This document shows, one piece after another, positions 15,990-24,156 of a stretch of 45,604 nt of DNA. The stretch is from an uncultured Clostridiaceae bacterium (GTDB lineage: Bacteria; Bacillota; Clostridia; Clostridiales; Oxobacteraceae). Position 1 is the first letter of the stretch. The number at the start of each line of letters is the position of its first letter. The translations under genes were made by a program, and so were the position numbers. Below the pieces are notes generated by a model. The model ran no database searches. It had not been told where the DNA came from and worked only from the letters and a program-made list of their open reading frames with translations. The DNA lies in the NCBI GenBank assembly GCA_937900065.1, contig CALCDS010000132.1:1-45604 (forward strand), read 5' to 3'.

Positions 15990-16008
15990 ATATGGAGGGG
16001 GAGATATA

Positions 16009-16248
16009 ATGATTGGCTTACAAGGGAAAAAAGTTGTAGGAGTGAAACAGACTTTAAAGGTTATAAAAGGCGGAAAGGCTTCCATTGTGTACATTGCAAA
16101 GGATGCTGAAGACAGGGTAACAATTCCTGTCAGTGAGCTTTGCAGGCAAAATAGTATAGAACTTATCTATGTCAACACGATGAAAGAGTTAGGCCATATG
16201 TGTGGTATTGATGTTGGTGCTGCAACTGCAGCATTGATAAATGAATAG
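16009..16248 (+). CDS. L7Ae-family kink-turn RNA-binding protein (YbxF-like)
   Basis: A 79-residue L7Ae/L30e/S12e/Gadd45-fold protein: GLQGKKVVGVKQTLKVIKGGKASIVYIAKDAEDRVTIPVSELC carries the G-x-K-Q-x-x-K-x-I pattern of RNA contacts, and LGHMCGIDVGAATAAL forms the last helix. Bacillus YbxF and YlxQ bind kink-turn RNAs; cellular targets are uncertain. Location just before rpsL is the conserved site of this gene in Firmicutes. GGAGGGGG precedes the ATG. Two hairpins lie upstream. Confidence 0.9.
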   Translation: MIGLQGKKVVGVKQTLKVIKGGKASIVYIAKDAEDRVTIPVSELCRQNSIELIYVNTMKELGHMCGIDVGAATAALINE

Positions 16249-16271
16249 ATAATCTGAAAGGAGGTGTACAA

Positions 16272-16646
16272 ATGCCTACAATTAATCAATTAGTGAAAAA
16301 AGGCAGAAAAAAGATTACAAGGAAATCTACTGCCCCTGCACTAAAAGAATGTCCTCAAAAAAGGGGTGTATGTACTGTTGTAAAAACAACAACACCGAAG
16401 AAGCCGAATTCAGCTTTGAGAAAGATAGCAAGAGTTAGGCTCGTAAATGGTATAGAAGTTACATCATACATTCCAGGTATAGGACATAACCTTCAGGAAC
16501 ACTCTGTTGTACTTATAAGGGGTGGAAGGGTTAAGGATCTGCCAGGTGTAAGGTATCATATAATAAGAGGTACGATGGATGCAGCTGGAGTTGCAGACAG
16601 GAAACAGGGCAGGTCTAAGTACGGTGCAAAGAAGCCGAAAAAATGA
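16272..16646 (+). CDS. rpsL: 30S ribosomal protein S12
   Basis: A 124-residue S12 of the decoding centre. TTTPKKPNSALRKIARVRL (with the streptomycin-related lysine in the KKPNS loop) and the GRVKDLPGVRYHIIRG loop are intact and of drug-sensitive type as far as I can see. A conserved RKQGRSKYGAKKPKK tail closes the protein. AAAGGAGGTG lies 7 bases before the ATG. The next gene, rpsG, is separated by an unusual 272-base structured gap. Confidence 0.97.
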   Translation: MPTINQLVKKGRKKITRKSTAPALKECPQKRGVCTVVKTTTPKKPNSALRKIARVRLVNGIEVTSYIPGIGHNLQEHSVVLIRGGRVKDLPGVRYHIIRGTMDAAGVADRKQGRSKYGAKKPKK

Positions 16647-16689
16647 ACTATGTAATAGTGCTTTTGTACGGAGCAACTATTTATTATAT

Positions 16690-16882
16690 AACGAGGTGGT
16701 AGATGTCCCCACTTTCAGTGGCGGGTATCACTTCGGTCTTCAGGCGTAAAGCTTTTTTCGCCTCGTTGAAACGCGCAAAGGTAAGAAATTTTTCTACTGA
16801 TGCGTTATAAATTTGCATAAGTGCAGAGCACTGACGGCGTAAAGCAGAGCGGCAGCATAGCCGTGAGCGTACAGCCGAGTAC
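16690..16882 (+). promoter_or_regulatory. GC-rich structured RNA segment between rpsL and rpsG
   Basis: In otherwise AT-rich DNA this segment folds into three parts. Part 1: AACGAGG (16690-16696) pairs with CCTCGTT (16761-16767) around CCCAC/GTGGCGGG-type and AGGCG/CGCCT hairpins, the last competing with the outer stem. Part 2: AACGC (16770-16774)/GCGTT (16802-16806) enclosing TAAGAAA/TTTCTA. Part 3: GTGC/GCAC, ACGGC (16834-16838)/GCCGT (16860-16864), GTAC/GTAC. GGCGTAAAGC occurs twice (16743-16752, 16836-16845). It is not coding. S7 regulates this junction in E. coli, but I see no resemblance to that site or to a named family. Confidence 0.5.
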
Positions 16883-16918
16883 CGATGATATAAATTTATT
16901 GTTAAGGAGGGAAGACAA

Positions 16919-17389
16919 GTGCCGAGAAAAGGATATATAGCAAAGAGAGATGTTCTACCTGATCCTCTTTATAACAGCAAGGTTGTTACTAAATTGATTA
17001 ACAATTTGATGATAGACGGAAAAAAAGGCGTAGCCCAAAAGGTTTGCTATGGCGCTTTTGAAATAATGAGGACAAAAACAGGTAAGGAGCCTTTGGAAGT
17101 ATTCGAAGCAGCTATGAATAATGTAATGCCGATTCTTGAAGTCAAAGCTAGGCGTATCGGCGGCGCCACATACCAGGTACCAATTGAGGTAAGAGCAGAT
17201 AGAAGGCAGACACTTGGTATCAGATGGATTCTTGAGTCAGCCCGTAAACGTGGCGAGAAATACATGAGGGAAAGACTTGCAGGAGAACTTATTGATGCTT
17301 CGAATAATACCGGGGCTGCAGTAAAGAAAAGAGAAGATACCCATAAAATGGCTGAAGCTAACAAGGCATTTGCACATTACAGATGGTAA
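16919..17389 (+). CDS. rpsG: 30S ribosomal protein S7
   Basis: A 156-residue S7, primary binder of the 16S 3' domain. GTG start 16919 has AAGGAGGG at 16904-16911. Family landmarks: MPRKGYIAKRDVLPDPLYNS, the beta-hairpin around RIGGATYQVPIEVRADRRQTLGIRWI, and the C-terminal helix DTHKMAEANKAFAHYRW. Expression may be influenced by the structured segment upstream. Confidence 0.97.
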   Translation: MPRKGYIAKRDVLPDPLYNSKVVTKLINNLMIDGKKGVAQKVCYGAFEIMRTKTGKEPLEVFEAAMNNVMPILEVKARRIGGATYQVPIEVRADRRQTLGIRWILESARKRGEKYMRERLAGELIDASNNTGAAVKKREDTHKMAEANKAFAHYRW

Positions 17390-17495
17390 TAAATACAAAT
17401 TTTATACCAGGGCTGCATCTTTGTGCAGAAGTTTATAGTTTTTGCTGAATTTTTGGGAACTATAATATTAATTGTTTTTGGAAAGGAGGATTACT

Positions 17496-19565
17496 GTGCC
17501 TAGGCAGTTTGAACTAGATAAAGTAAGAAATATTGGAATAATGGCTCATATTGATGCAGGAAAGACCACTACGACAGAAAGGATTCTTTTCTACACCGGT
17601 AAGACCCATAAAATGGGCGAAGTGCATGATGGAGAAGCAACTATGGACTGGATGGTGGAAGAACAGGAAAGAGGTATTACCATAACCTCTGCAGCCACGA
17701 CAACACGTTGGAAAGGCCATGTTATCAACATCATTGATACGCCGGGGCACGTAGATTTTACAGTTGAGGTTGAAAGGTCCCTCCGTGTTCTCGATGGTTC
17801 AGTTGCAGTCTTCTGTGCCAAAGGTGGGGTTGAACCGCAATCAGAAACAGTCTGGAGACAGGCTGATAAATATAACGTTCCACGTATTTCGTTTGTAAAT
17901 AAAATGGATATAATGGGGGCAGATTTCTTCAACGTCATAAAAATGATGAAGGATAGGCTTCATGCCAATGCTGTCCCAGTACAGATTCCTATAGGTAAGG
18001 AAGATTCATTCAAAGGTGTTGTCGACCTTATAAGAAATGATGCTGTGATATATATAGATGAGCTTGGGACAAAAAGCGAAGAGACAAAAATACCTGATGA
18101 TTTAAAGGACCTTGCAAAAGAATACAGAGATAAACTTCTGGAAACTGTTGCAGATCTGGATGATAATCTGGCGATGAAATATCTTGAAGGCGAAGAAATT
18201 ACTGAAGATGAGATAAGGTCAGCACTGAGGGCCGGTACTATAGAAGGCAAGATTTCTCCTGTTTTATGCGGCTCGTCATATAAAAATAAAGGAGTTCAAC
18301 CTTTGATTGATGCTATTGTATATTATCTGCCTTCTCCTCTTGATATGCCTCCTGTAAGGGGCATTGATCCTGATACTCAGGAAGATATAGAGATTCCTGC
18401 CGGCGATGATGAGCCGTTTTCGGCTCTTGCATTTAAGATAATGGCTGATCCATTTGTAGGAAAGCTTGCATTCTTCAGGGTGTATTCGGGCGCTATAAAA
18501 GCAGGGTCATATGTGTTTAACTCTAGCAAGAATAAAAAAGAGAGACTGGGCAGAATACTGAGGATGCACGCAAACCATAGAGAAGATATCGATGAGGTAA
18601 GAACAGGAGATATTGCTGCTGCGGTAGGGCTTAAAGATGTGACTACAGGTGATACTCTGTGTTCGGAAGATAAACCGATAGTGCTGGAATCGATGGAGTT
18701 CCCTGAACCTGTTATAAGAGTTGCAATAGAGCCTAAGTCGAAAGCAGCGCAGGATAAGATGGGAATCGGCCTATCAAAACTTGCTGAGGAGGATCCTACG
18801 TTTAAGACATATACTGACCAGGAAACAGGACAGACAATTATTGCAGGCATGGGAGAGCTTCACCTTGAGATAATTGTAGATAGGCTTATGAGAGAGTTCA
18901 AGGTAGAAGCTAATGTTGGTAAGCCGCAGGTTGCATACAAGGAAACTATAAAAAAGCCTGTTAAGATTGAAGGAAAATTCATAAGACAATCCGGAGGCCG
19001 TGGACAGTATGGCCATGTAGTGCTTAAACTTGAACCGAAAGAAAGGGGTACTGGCTACGAATTCGTAAACAAGATTGTCGGAGGAGCTATACCTAAAGAA
19101 TATATACCAGCGGTTGATGCAGGTGTTCAGGGTGCGATGGAAAGCGGAATATTAGGTGGATATCCTGTAGTGGACGTGAAAGTTACACTGGTCGATGGTT
19201 CATACCATGAAGTCGACTCATCAGAAATGGCATTTAAGATTGCAGGTTCCATGGCATTTAAGGATGGTATGGCAAAGGCAAATCCGGTACTGGTTGAACC
19301 TATTATGAAGGTTGAAGTATTCGTACCTGAAGAATATATGGGCGATGTAATCGGTGATTTGAATTCAAGAAGAGGCAGGATCGAAGGCATGGAACCACGG
19401 TCAGGAGCAGAGGTTATAAGAGCATTTGTTCCCTTGGCTGAGATGTTTGGATATGCTACATCTTTAAGATCCAGGACTCAAGGAAGAGGCAACTATTCCA
19501 TGGAGTTCCATCACTATGACGAAGTGCCTAAGAATATAGCTGATACGATAATAGGCGTCAAATAA
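17496..19565 (+). CDS. fusA: Translation elongation factor EF-G
   Basis: A 689-residue translocation GTPase starting at GTG 17496 (MPRQFELDKVRNIG), preceded by AAAGGAGGA at 17482-17490; an earlier in-frame codon at 17472 would add residues unlike the family. G motifs AHIDAGKT, RGITI, DTPGHVDF, NKMD and the SSYKNKGVQPLIDAI region are intact, then domains II-V with GMGELHLEI, RQSGGRGQYGHV and AEMFGYATSLRS. It lies between rpsG and tuf2, with a hairpin directly after the stop. Confidence 0.98.
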   Translation: MPRQFELDKVRNIGIMAHIDAGKTTTTERILFYTGKTHKMGEVHDGEATMDWMVEEQERGITITSAATTTRWKGHVINIIDTPGHVDFTVEVERSLRVLDGSVAVFCAKGGVEPQSETVWRQADKYNVPRISFVNKMDIMGADFFNVIKMMKDRLHANAVPVQIPIGKEDSFKGVVDLIRNDAVIYIDELGTKSEETKIPDDLKDLAKEYRDKLLETVADLDDNLAMKYLEGEEITEDEIRSALRAGTIEGKISPVLCGSSYKNKGVQPLIDAIVYYLPSPLDMPPVRGIDPDTQEDIEIPAGDDEPFSALAFKIMADPFVGKLAFFRVYSGAIKAGSYVFNSSKNKKERLGRILRMHANHREDIDEVRTGDIAAAVGLKDVTTGDTLCSEDKPIVLESMEFPEPVIRVAIEPKSKAAQDKMGIGLSKLAEEDPTFKTYTDQETGQTIIAGMGELHLEIIVDRLMREFKVEANVGKPQVAYKETIKKPVKIEGKFIRQSGGRGQYGHVVLKLEPKERGTGYEFVNKIVGGAIPKEYIPAVDAGVQGAMESGILGGYPVVDVKVTLVDGSYHEVDSSEMAFKIAGSMAFKDGMAKANPVLVEPIMKVEVFVPEEYMGDVIGDLNSRRGRIEGMEPRSGAEVIRAFVPLAEMFGYATSLRSRTQGRGNYSMEFHHYDEVPKNIADTIIGVK

Positions 19566-19567
19566 TA

Positions 19568-19647
19568 TTGATTTTTGAGCAATCCAAGTGAGTGTGAACA
19601 GGCGAGAAGGATGCTCAAAATCAACACCTTTGTTAAACAGGACTTTA
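19568..19647 (+). repeat. Intergenic repeat family 2, copy 2, with hairpin after fusA
   Basis: AGTGTGAACAGGCGAGAAGG, ATGCTCAAAATCAACACCTTTGTTAAACA (19591-19637) matches copies at 7902 and 42249. In this copy TTGATTTTTGAGCA (19568-19581) pairs with TGCTCAAAATCAA (19612-19624), a 13-bp stem with one bulged T starting 2 bases after the fusA stop. There is no T run, so processing or partial attenuation between fusA and tuf2 is more likely than termination. Confidence 0.55.
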
Positions 19648-19713
19648 ATTAAAACTTGGTTCATTATAGAAGAGATAAAATGCAAGTAGTATTGTAATAG
19701 GGAGGAAAAAAAT

Positions 19714-20910
19714 ATGGCAAAGGCTAAATATGAAAGGACAAAACCCCATGTAAACATTGGGACAATAGGACATGTCGATCACGGTAAGACAACATTGACG
19801 GCTGCTATAACATATGTTCTTGCAAAAGCAGGTAAAGCTCAAGCTACGGAATATGATGAAATCGATAAAGCGCCTGAAGAGAAAGCAAGAGGAATAACAA
19901 TAAACACAGCGCATGTTGAGTATGAGACAGATAAAAGACACTATGCTCATGTTGACTGCCCGGGACATGCGGACTATGTAAAGAACATGATAACAGGAGC
20001 AGCACAGATGGATGGAGCAATACTTGTTGTTTCAGCAGCAGACGGCCCCATGCCTCAGACAAGGGAGCACATACTGCTGGCAAGGCAGGTAGGAGTTCCG
20101 TATATCATAGTATATCTTAATAAAGTTGATATGGTTGACGATCCCGAACTGATAGAATTAGTAGAGATGGAAGTAAGGGAGCTTCTAAATGAATATGGAT
20201 TTCCAGGAGACGACACGCCAATAATAGTAGGGTCAGCACTAAAGGCACTGGAGAATCCTGATGATCCTAAATGGACGAAATCGATATATGAGCTATTGGA
20301 TGCAATAGACACATATATACCCACACCAAAGAGAGCAACTGATAAACCGTTCCTGATGCCAGTAGAAGATGTGTTTACAATAACAGGACGTGGTACGGTT
20401 GCAACAGGAAGAGTTGAAAGAGGCACACTGAAGATAGGCGACGAAGTTGAGATAGTCGGCTTGACACAGGAGAAGAAAAAGACAGTTGTAACCGGAGTTG
20501 AGATGTTCAGGAAGACGCTTGACTATGCAGAAGCCGGAGACAATATCGGAGCACTGTTAAGGGGCATACAGAGGGATGAAGTTGAAAGAGGACAGGTACT
20601 TTGCAAACCGAATTCAATACATCCGCATATGCACTTTAAAGGGCAGGTATATGTGCTGAAGAAAGAAGAAGGTGGAAGGCATACACCGTTCTTCAATGGT
20701 TACAGGCCGCAGTTTTATTTCAGGACAACAGATGTAACGGGGACTATAAAACTACCTGAAGGCGAAGAGATGGTAATGCCTGGAGACAACACGAACATGG
20801 AAGTTGAGCTCATATCACCGATAGCAATGGAAGAAGGATTAAGGTTTGCTATTCGTGAAGGCGGGCATACTGTTGGATCAGGAGTTGTTTCAGAGATAAT
20901 TGACAAATAG
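19714..20910 (+). CDS. tuf: Translation elongation factor EF-Tu (copy 2)
   Basis: A 398-residue EF-Tu with the same protein sequence as copy 1, including GHVDHGKT, DCPGHADY and NKVD. This is the classical str-operon position after fusA. GGAGG lies at 19701-19705 before ATG 19714. I see no convincing separate promoter in the 148-base gap after fusA, so it is probably read from the str promoter at 15820, in contrast to the separately led copy 1. Confidence 0.98.
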   Translation: MAKAKYERTKPHVNIGTIGHVDHGKTTLTAAITYVLAKAGKAQATEYDEIDKAPEEKARGITINTAHVEYETDKRHYAHVDCPGHADYVKNMITGAAQMDGAILVVSAADGPMPQTREHILLARQVGVPYIIVYLNKVDMVDDPELIELVEMEVRELLNEYGFPGDDTPIIVGSALKALENPDDPKWTKSIYELLDAIDTYIPTPKRATDKPFLMPVEDVFTITGRGTVATGRVERGTLKIGDEVEIVGLTQEKKKTVVTGVEMFRKTLDYAEAGDNIGALLRGIQRDEVERGQVLCKPNSIHPHMHFKGQVYVLKKEEGGRHTPFFNGYRPQFYFRTTDVTGTIKLPEGEEMVMPGDNTNMEVELISPIAMEEGLRFAIREGGHTVGSGVVSEIIDK

Positions 20911-20941
20911 AGAGAAACTTTAATTCATAAGCATTACAAAA

Positions 20942-20985
20942 ACATACTGCAAGAGAAGAGGATTGCCCTCTTCTCTTGCAGTATG
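20942..20985 (+). terminator. tuf2 hairpin lacking a T run
   Basis: The same stem as after tuf1 (left arm from 20942, right arm ending 20985, 19 bp, loop ATTGC), but followed by CTAAAG instead of TTTT. It may be a weak terminator or an RNA-stabilising 3' end, allowing some read-through into the S10 operon. Confidence 0.6.
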
Positions 20986-20997
20986 CTAAAGTATTTC

Positions 20998-21027
20998 TTG
21001 ACCTGATATGTTGTTTTATAGTAAAAT
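20998..21027 (+). promoter_or_regulatory. Sigma-A promoter for the S10 operon
   Basis: TTGACC (20998-21003), 18-base spacer, TAAAAT (21022-21027), just downstream of the tuf2 hairpin. It gives a leader of about 215 bases before rpsJ. Confidence 0.78.
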
Positions 21028-21033
21028 ATAAGA

Positions 21034-21240
21034 GTTGTGATGTTATTGGATATGGCGATGAGGCAAGAGGTTGCTTAACTTTTTAAGGGAATTCTTGCTG
21101 AGAATGTCCGAAAAAGTAATCGGGCGACAGGGGTAAAGTAAACTCTGGGTATTTATTTTTTGGTATTAGTAATGAAACACCTGGTACAGTTTATGGATAT
21201 CCTGTGTCGTACGTAAAGAAATAGCGTGCGATGAAAAGGA
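21034..21240 (+). promoter_or_regulatory. S10 operon leader (structured)
   Basis: The 215-base leader is non-coding and contains complementary parts: CAAGA/TCTTG in the segment from GGCGATGAGGCAAGAGG to TTCTTGCTGAGAATG, ACAC/GTGT around 21178-21207, and TCGTACG (21207-21213) with CGTGCGA (21225-21231) immediately upstream of the AAAAGGAGGG ribosome binding site of rpsJ. S10 operons are autoregulated through their leader in E. coli (by L4); whether this one is, and by which protein, is unknown. Confidence 0.5.
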
Positions 21241-21249
21241 GGGAGTAAA

Positions 21250-21558
21250 ATGGCAAATCAGAAAATCAGGATCAGACTTAAAGCATTTGATCATGGCATA
21301 CTTGACCAGTCAGCTGAAAAAATAGTTGATGCCGCCAAGAAAACAGGTGCAAGGGTATCAGGCCCAGTTCCGCTTCCCACTGAGAAGGATGTGGTGACAG
21401 TGCTTAGGGCACCACATAAATATAAGGATTCAAGGGAGCAGTTCGAGATTAGGACCCACAAAAGGCTTATCGATATATTAAGCCCGACCCCAAAGACGGT
21501 TGATGCTTTAATGAGGCTGGATCTGCCGGCCGGTGTCGATATTGAAATCAAATTATAG
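21250..21558 (+). CDS. rpsJ: 30S ribosomal protein S10
   Basis: A 102-residue S10 (also NusE in antitermination complexes): MANQKIRIRLKAFDHGILDQSA, GPVPLPTEKDVVTVLRAPHKYKDSREQFE and RTHKRLIDI are typical. First gene of the S10-spc-alpha cluster. AAAAGGAGGG precedes the ATG. A 122-base gap with two hairpins follows before rplC, which is unusual because later genes are nearly contiguous. Confidence 0.98.
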   Translation: MANQKIRIRLKAFDHGILDQSAEKIVDAAKKTGARVSGPVPLPTEKDVVTVLRAPHKYKDSREQFEIRTHKRLIDILSPTPKTVDALMRLDLPAGVDIEIKL

Positions 21559-21575
21559 TGATAGAAAATTTATGC

Positions 21576-21644
21576 GATAGATTCGTTTAAAACGAACTAT
21601 CATGACCGCAATAGCGTGCAGCATGTTCAAGATAAACATTGCAC
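21576..21644 (+). promoter_or_regulatory. Two hairpins between rpsJ and rplC
   Basis: Hairpin 1: GATAG-TTCG (21576-21585, with one bulged A) against CGAA-CTATC (up to 21601), loop TTTAAAA. Hairpin 2: GTGCA-ATGTT against AACAT-TGCAC (21616-21644) with a two-base bulge. There is no T run; the second ends about 22 bases before the rplC ribosome binding site. A translational control or processing site is inferred. Confidence 0.5.
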
Positions 21645-21680
21645 GACAGCGATCCGCTGATATGTTGAGGAGGTGCAGTT

Positions 21681-22313
21681 ATGAAAAAAGCAATCATTGG
21701 TAGAAAAGTAGGTATGACGCAGATATTTGATGAAGCTGGCAAGGTTATACCTGTATCTGTTGTTTTAGCAGGACCATGTGTTGTCACCCAAAAGAAAACA
21801 GTTGAAAAAGATGGGTATAGTGCAATTCAGGTAGGCTATGAAGACATAAGAGAAAAGCTTGTTAACAAGCCTTTAAAAGGGCATTTTGTTAAGCCCGGGA
21901 TCAGTCCTAAAAGATTTTTAAAAGAGCTGAGGATTAAAGATGCTGATAAATTTAATGTCGGCGATGTATTAAAAGCTGATGTATTTGCTTCAGGGGAAAA
22001 AGTTGACGTAGCCGGAGTATCCAAAGGAAAGGGATACCAAGGCGTGATTAAAAGATGGAATGCCAAGAGAGGGCCTACAACACACGGTTCAAAATATCAC
22101 AGAGCCGTAGGCTCGATGGGAGCATCGTCATTTCCATCAAGAACATTCAAGAACAAACATATGCCTGGTCATATGGGAAATGCAAATGTTACGGTTCAAA
22201 ACCTTGAAGTGGTAAAGGTCGTTCCGGATAAGAACTTGATTTTGATAAGAGGCGGAATTCCGGGACCCAGAAAAGGATTAGTTTTTATAAAGGATTCAGT
22301 AAAGGCTTTATAA
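21681..22313 (+). CDS. rplC: 50S ribosomal protein L3
   Basis: A 210-residue L3 with KKAIIGRKVGMTQIFDEAGK at the N-terminus, the central extension reaching the peptidyl-transferase centre (GVIKRWNAKRGPTTHGSKYHR, GSMGASSFPSRTFKNKHMPGHMGN) and RGGIPGPRKGLVFIKD near the end. GAGGAGGTG precedes the ATG. Followed by rplD after 25 bases. Confidence 0.98.
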   Translation: MKKAIIGRKVGMTQIFDEAGKVIPVSVVLAGPCVVTQKKTVEKDGYSAIQVGYEDIREKLVNKPLKGHFVKPGISPKRFLKELRIKDADKFNVGDVLKADVFASGEKVDVAGVSKGKGYQGVIKRWNAKRGPTTHGSKYHRAVGSMGASSFPSRTFKNKHMPGHMGNANVTVQNLEVVKVVPDKNLILIRGGIPGPRKGLVFIKDSVKAL

Positions 22314-22338
22314 GTCTTGATGGAAAGGAGGATTTAAT

Positions 22339-22959
22339 ATGCCTAAAGTGGGTTTATACAATATAAATGGTGAGCAGGTTGGAGATTTAGAATTATCCGA
22401 GAACGTGTTTGGCATTGAAGTAAATAAAGAAGCTATGCATCAAGTGGTTAAAATGCAATTAGCGAATAAAAGGCAGGGTACCCAGTCAGCATTGACAAGG
22501 GGTGAGGTTTCCGGAGGCGGTATAAAACCGTGGAGACAAAAGGGAACCGGTAGAGCAAGGCAGGGTTCAATCAGAGCACCACAGTGGATACATGGTGGGG
22601 TTGTGTTTGCACCAAAACCAAGGGATTACAGCTATACATTGCCTAAAAAAATAAAAAGATTGGCTATGAAATCTGCTCTGTCATCAAAAGTTGCTGAAAA
22701 CGAATTGATTGTACTTGATAGTTTGAAGATAGAAGAGCCTAAGACAAAGGTTATAGCAAATATGCTTAAAAGTTTCGGAGCGAAAAAGGCTTTGATTGTG
22801 GTTTTGGAAAAAGATGAGCCTGTATATAGATCAGCAAGAAATATAGAAGGTGCAGCAGTTCTTCCTGTCAACAATTTAAATGTGTACGACATATTAAAAT
22901 ACGAAAAGTTTATAATAACCAGAGATGCCGTTTCCAAGGTTGAGGAGGTGCTGGCGTAA
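22339..22959 (+). CDS. rplD: 50S ribosomal protein L4
   Basis: A 206-residue L4/L1e protein lining the peptide exit tunnel; the long loop with RQGTQSALTRGEVSGGG, PWRQKGTGRARQGSIRAPQW and GGVVFAPKPRDYS is conserved. In E. coli L4 represses the S10 operon; it is a candidate ligand for the rpsJ leader here, by inference only. Its TAA overlaps the rplW ATG by one base (TAATG), indicating translational coupling. Confidence 0.98.
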   Translation: MPKVGLYNINGEQVGDLELSENVFGIEVNKEAMHQVVKMQLANKRQGTQSALTRGEVSGGGIKPWRQKGTGRARQGSIRAPQWIHGGVVFAPKPRDYSYTLPKKIKRLAMKSALSSKVAENELIVLDSLKIEEPKTKVIANMLKSFGAKKALIVVLEKDEPVYRSARNIEGAAVLPVNNLNVYDILKYEKFIITRDAVSKVEEVLA

Positions 22960-23246
22960 TGGAAAGTGTTTATGATATTCTTAAAAGACCTGTTATAACT
23001 GAAAAAAGCATGGCAGCCATGGGAAACAGAAAGTACACTTTTATGGTTGATATACATGCTAATAAATATGAAATAAAAGAAGCTGTTGAAAAGATATTTG
23101 GAGTTAAAGTACAGAGTATATGCACAATGAAAATGCAGGGTAAAGAAAAAAGAGTAGGCGTGCATATAGGCAGAAGGCCTGAATCCAAAAAGGCTATTGT
23201 GACACTTACTCCTGACAGCAAAACCATAGAATTATTCCAAGCATGA
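22959..23246 (+). CDS. rplW: 50S ribosomal protein L23
   Basis: A 95-residue L23 at the tunnel exit, docking site for trigger factor and SRP: DILKRPVITEKSMAAM, YTFMVDIHANKYEIKEAVEKIFGVKV, and MQGKEKRVGVHIGRRPESKKA. It starts within the rplD stop codon, with GAGGAGGTG inside the rplD end as ribosome binding site. rplB follows after 40 bases. Confidence 0.98.
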   Translation: MESVYDILKRPVITEKSMAAMGNRKYTFMVDIHANKYEIKEAVEKIFGVKVQSICTMKMQGKEKRVGVHIGRRPESKKAIVTLTPDSKTIELFQA

Positions 23247-23286
23247 TTTGTTGATTAGTTAAGAGCTACAGAAGGAGGGATTTAGA

Positions 23287-24120
23287 ATGGCAATTAAGGC
23301 ATACAAGCCAACTTCACCAGGCAGAAGGGGTATGACGGTATCAACATTTGAAGAAGTAACCAAAAACAAACCTGAGAAGTCACTCACCGTCAGTTTGAAG
23401 AGAAGCGGCGGAAGGAATGTCCAGGGTAAGATTTCAGTTCGCCATATTGGCGGTGGAAATAAGATAAAATATAGGATAATCGATTTCAAAAGAGATAAGG
23501 ATGATATACCTGCAAAGGTGGCATCTATAGAATATGATCCAAACAGGACGGCTTATATTGCATTGCTCAATTATGCTGACGGCGCAAAGAGGTATATAAT
23601 AGCTCCTCTTGGACTAAAAGTAGGGGATACGGTTGTATCAGGCGAGAAGTCGGATATCAAAATCGGCAATGCGCTTCCTTTAAAGGATATCCCGGTCGGC
23701 ACATTTATTCATAACATAGAGTTAAGAGCCGGCATGGGCGGCCAGCTGGTACGTGCGGCAGGCGGAGGTGCGCAGCTGATGGCAAAGGAAGGAAATTATG
23801 CGCAGGTAAGGCTTCCGTCAAACGAGGTCAGAATGATAAGAATGGAATGCAGGGCTACGATCGGCACTGTAGGAAATGCAACGAATGAAATCGTTAACCT
23901 TGGCAAAGCAGGCAGAAAAAGACATATGGGTATAAGGCCAACGGTAAGAGGCTCTGTAATGAACCCGGTTGATCATCCACACGGCGGTGGAGAAGGAAAG
24001 GCACCTATTGGGCATCCAGGACCTATGACTCCATGGGGCAAACCTGCACTTGGATATAAAACAAGGAAGCATAATAAATATTCAAATAGGCTTATCGTAA
24101 AGGGAAGAAATGCAAAATAG
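23287..24120 (+). CDS. rplB: 50S ribosomal protein L2
   Basis: A 277-residue L2, a primary 23S binder needed for subunit association and peptidyl-transferase function. Landmarks: KAYKPTSPGRRGMTV, GKISVRHIGGGNK, the RMIRMECRATIGTVGNATNE segment and the GSVMNPVDHPHGGGEGKAPIG loop with the conserved histidine near the catalytic centre. Strong AGAAGGAGGG ribosome binding site. Confidence 0.98.
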   Translation: MAIKAYKPTSPGRRGMTVSTFEEVTKNKPEKSLTVSLKRSGGRNVQGKISVRHIGGGNKIKYRIIDFKRDKDDIPAKVASIEYDPNRTAYIALLNYADGAKRYIIAPLGLKVGDTVVSGEKSDIKIGNALPLKDIPVGTFIHNIELRAGMGGQLVRAAGGGAQLMAKEGNYAQVRLPSNEVRMIRMECRATIGTVGNATNEIVNLGKAGRKRHMGIRPTVRGSVMNPVDHPHGGGEGKAPIGHPGPMTPWGKPALGYKTRKHNKYSNRLIVKGRNAK

Positions 24121-24156
24121 GATAATCTGTAACCTTTGTGAAGGGAGGCAAGAGAT

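Larger units (their letters stand above)
19701..20985 (+). repeat. 1285-base tuf duplication, copy 2
   Basis: Appears identical to 2816-4100 from the GGAGG ribosome binding site to the last base of the terminator stem. Flanking sequences share nothing with copy 1. Confidence 0.9.
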
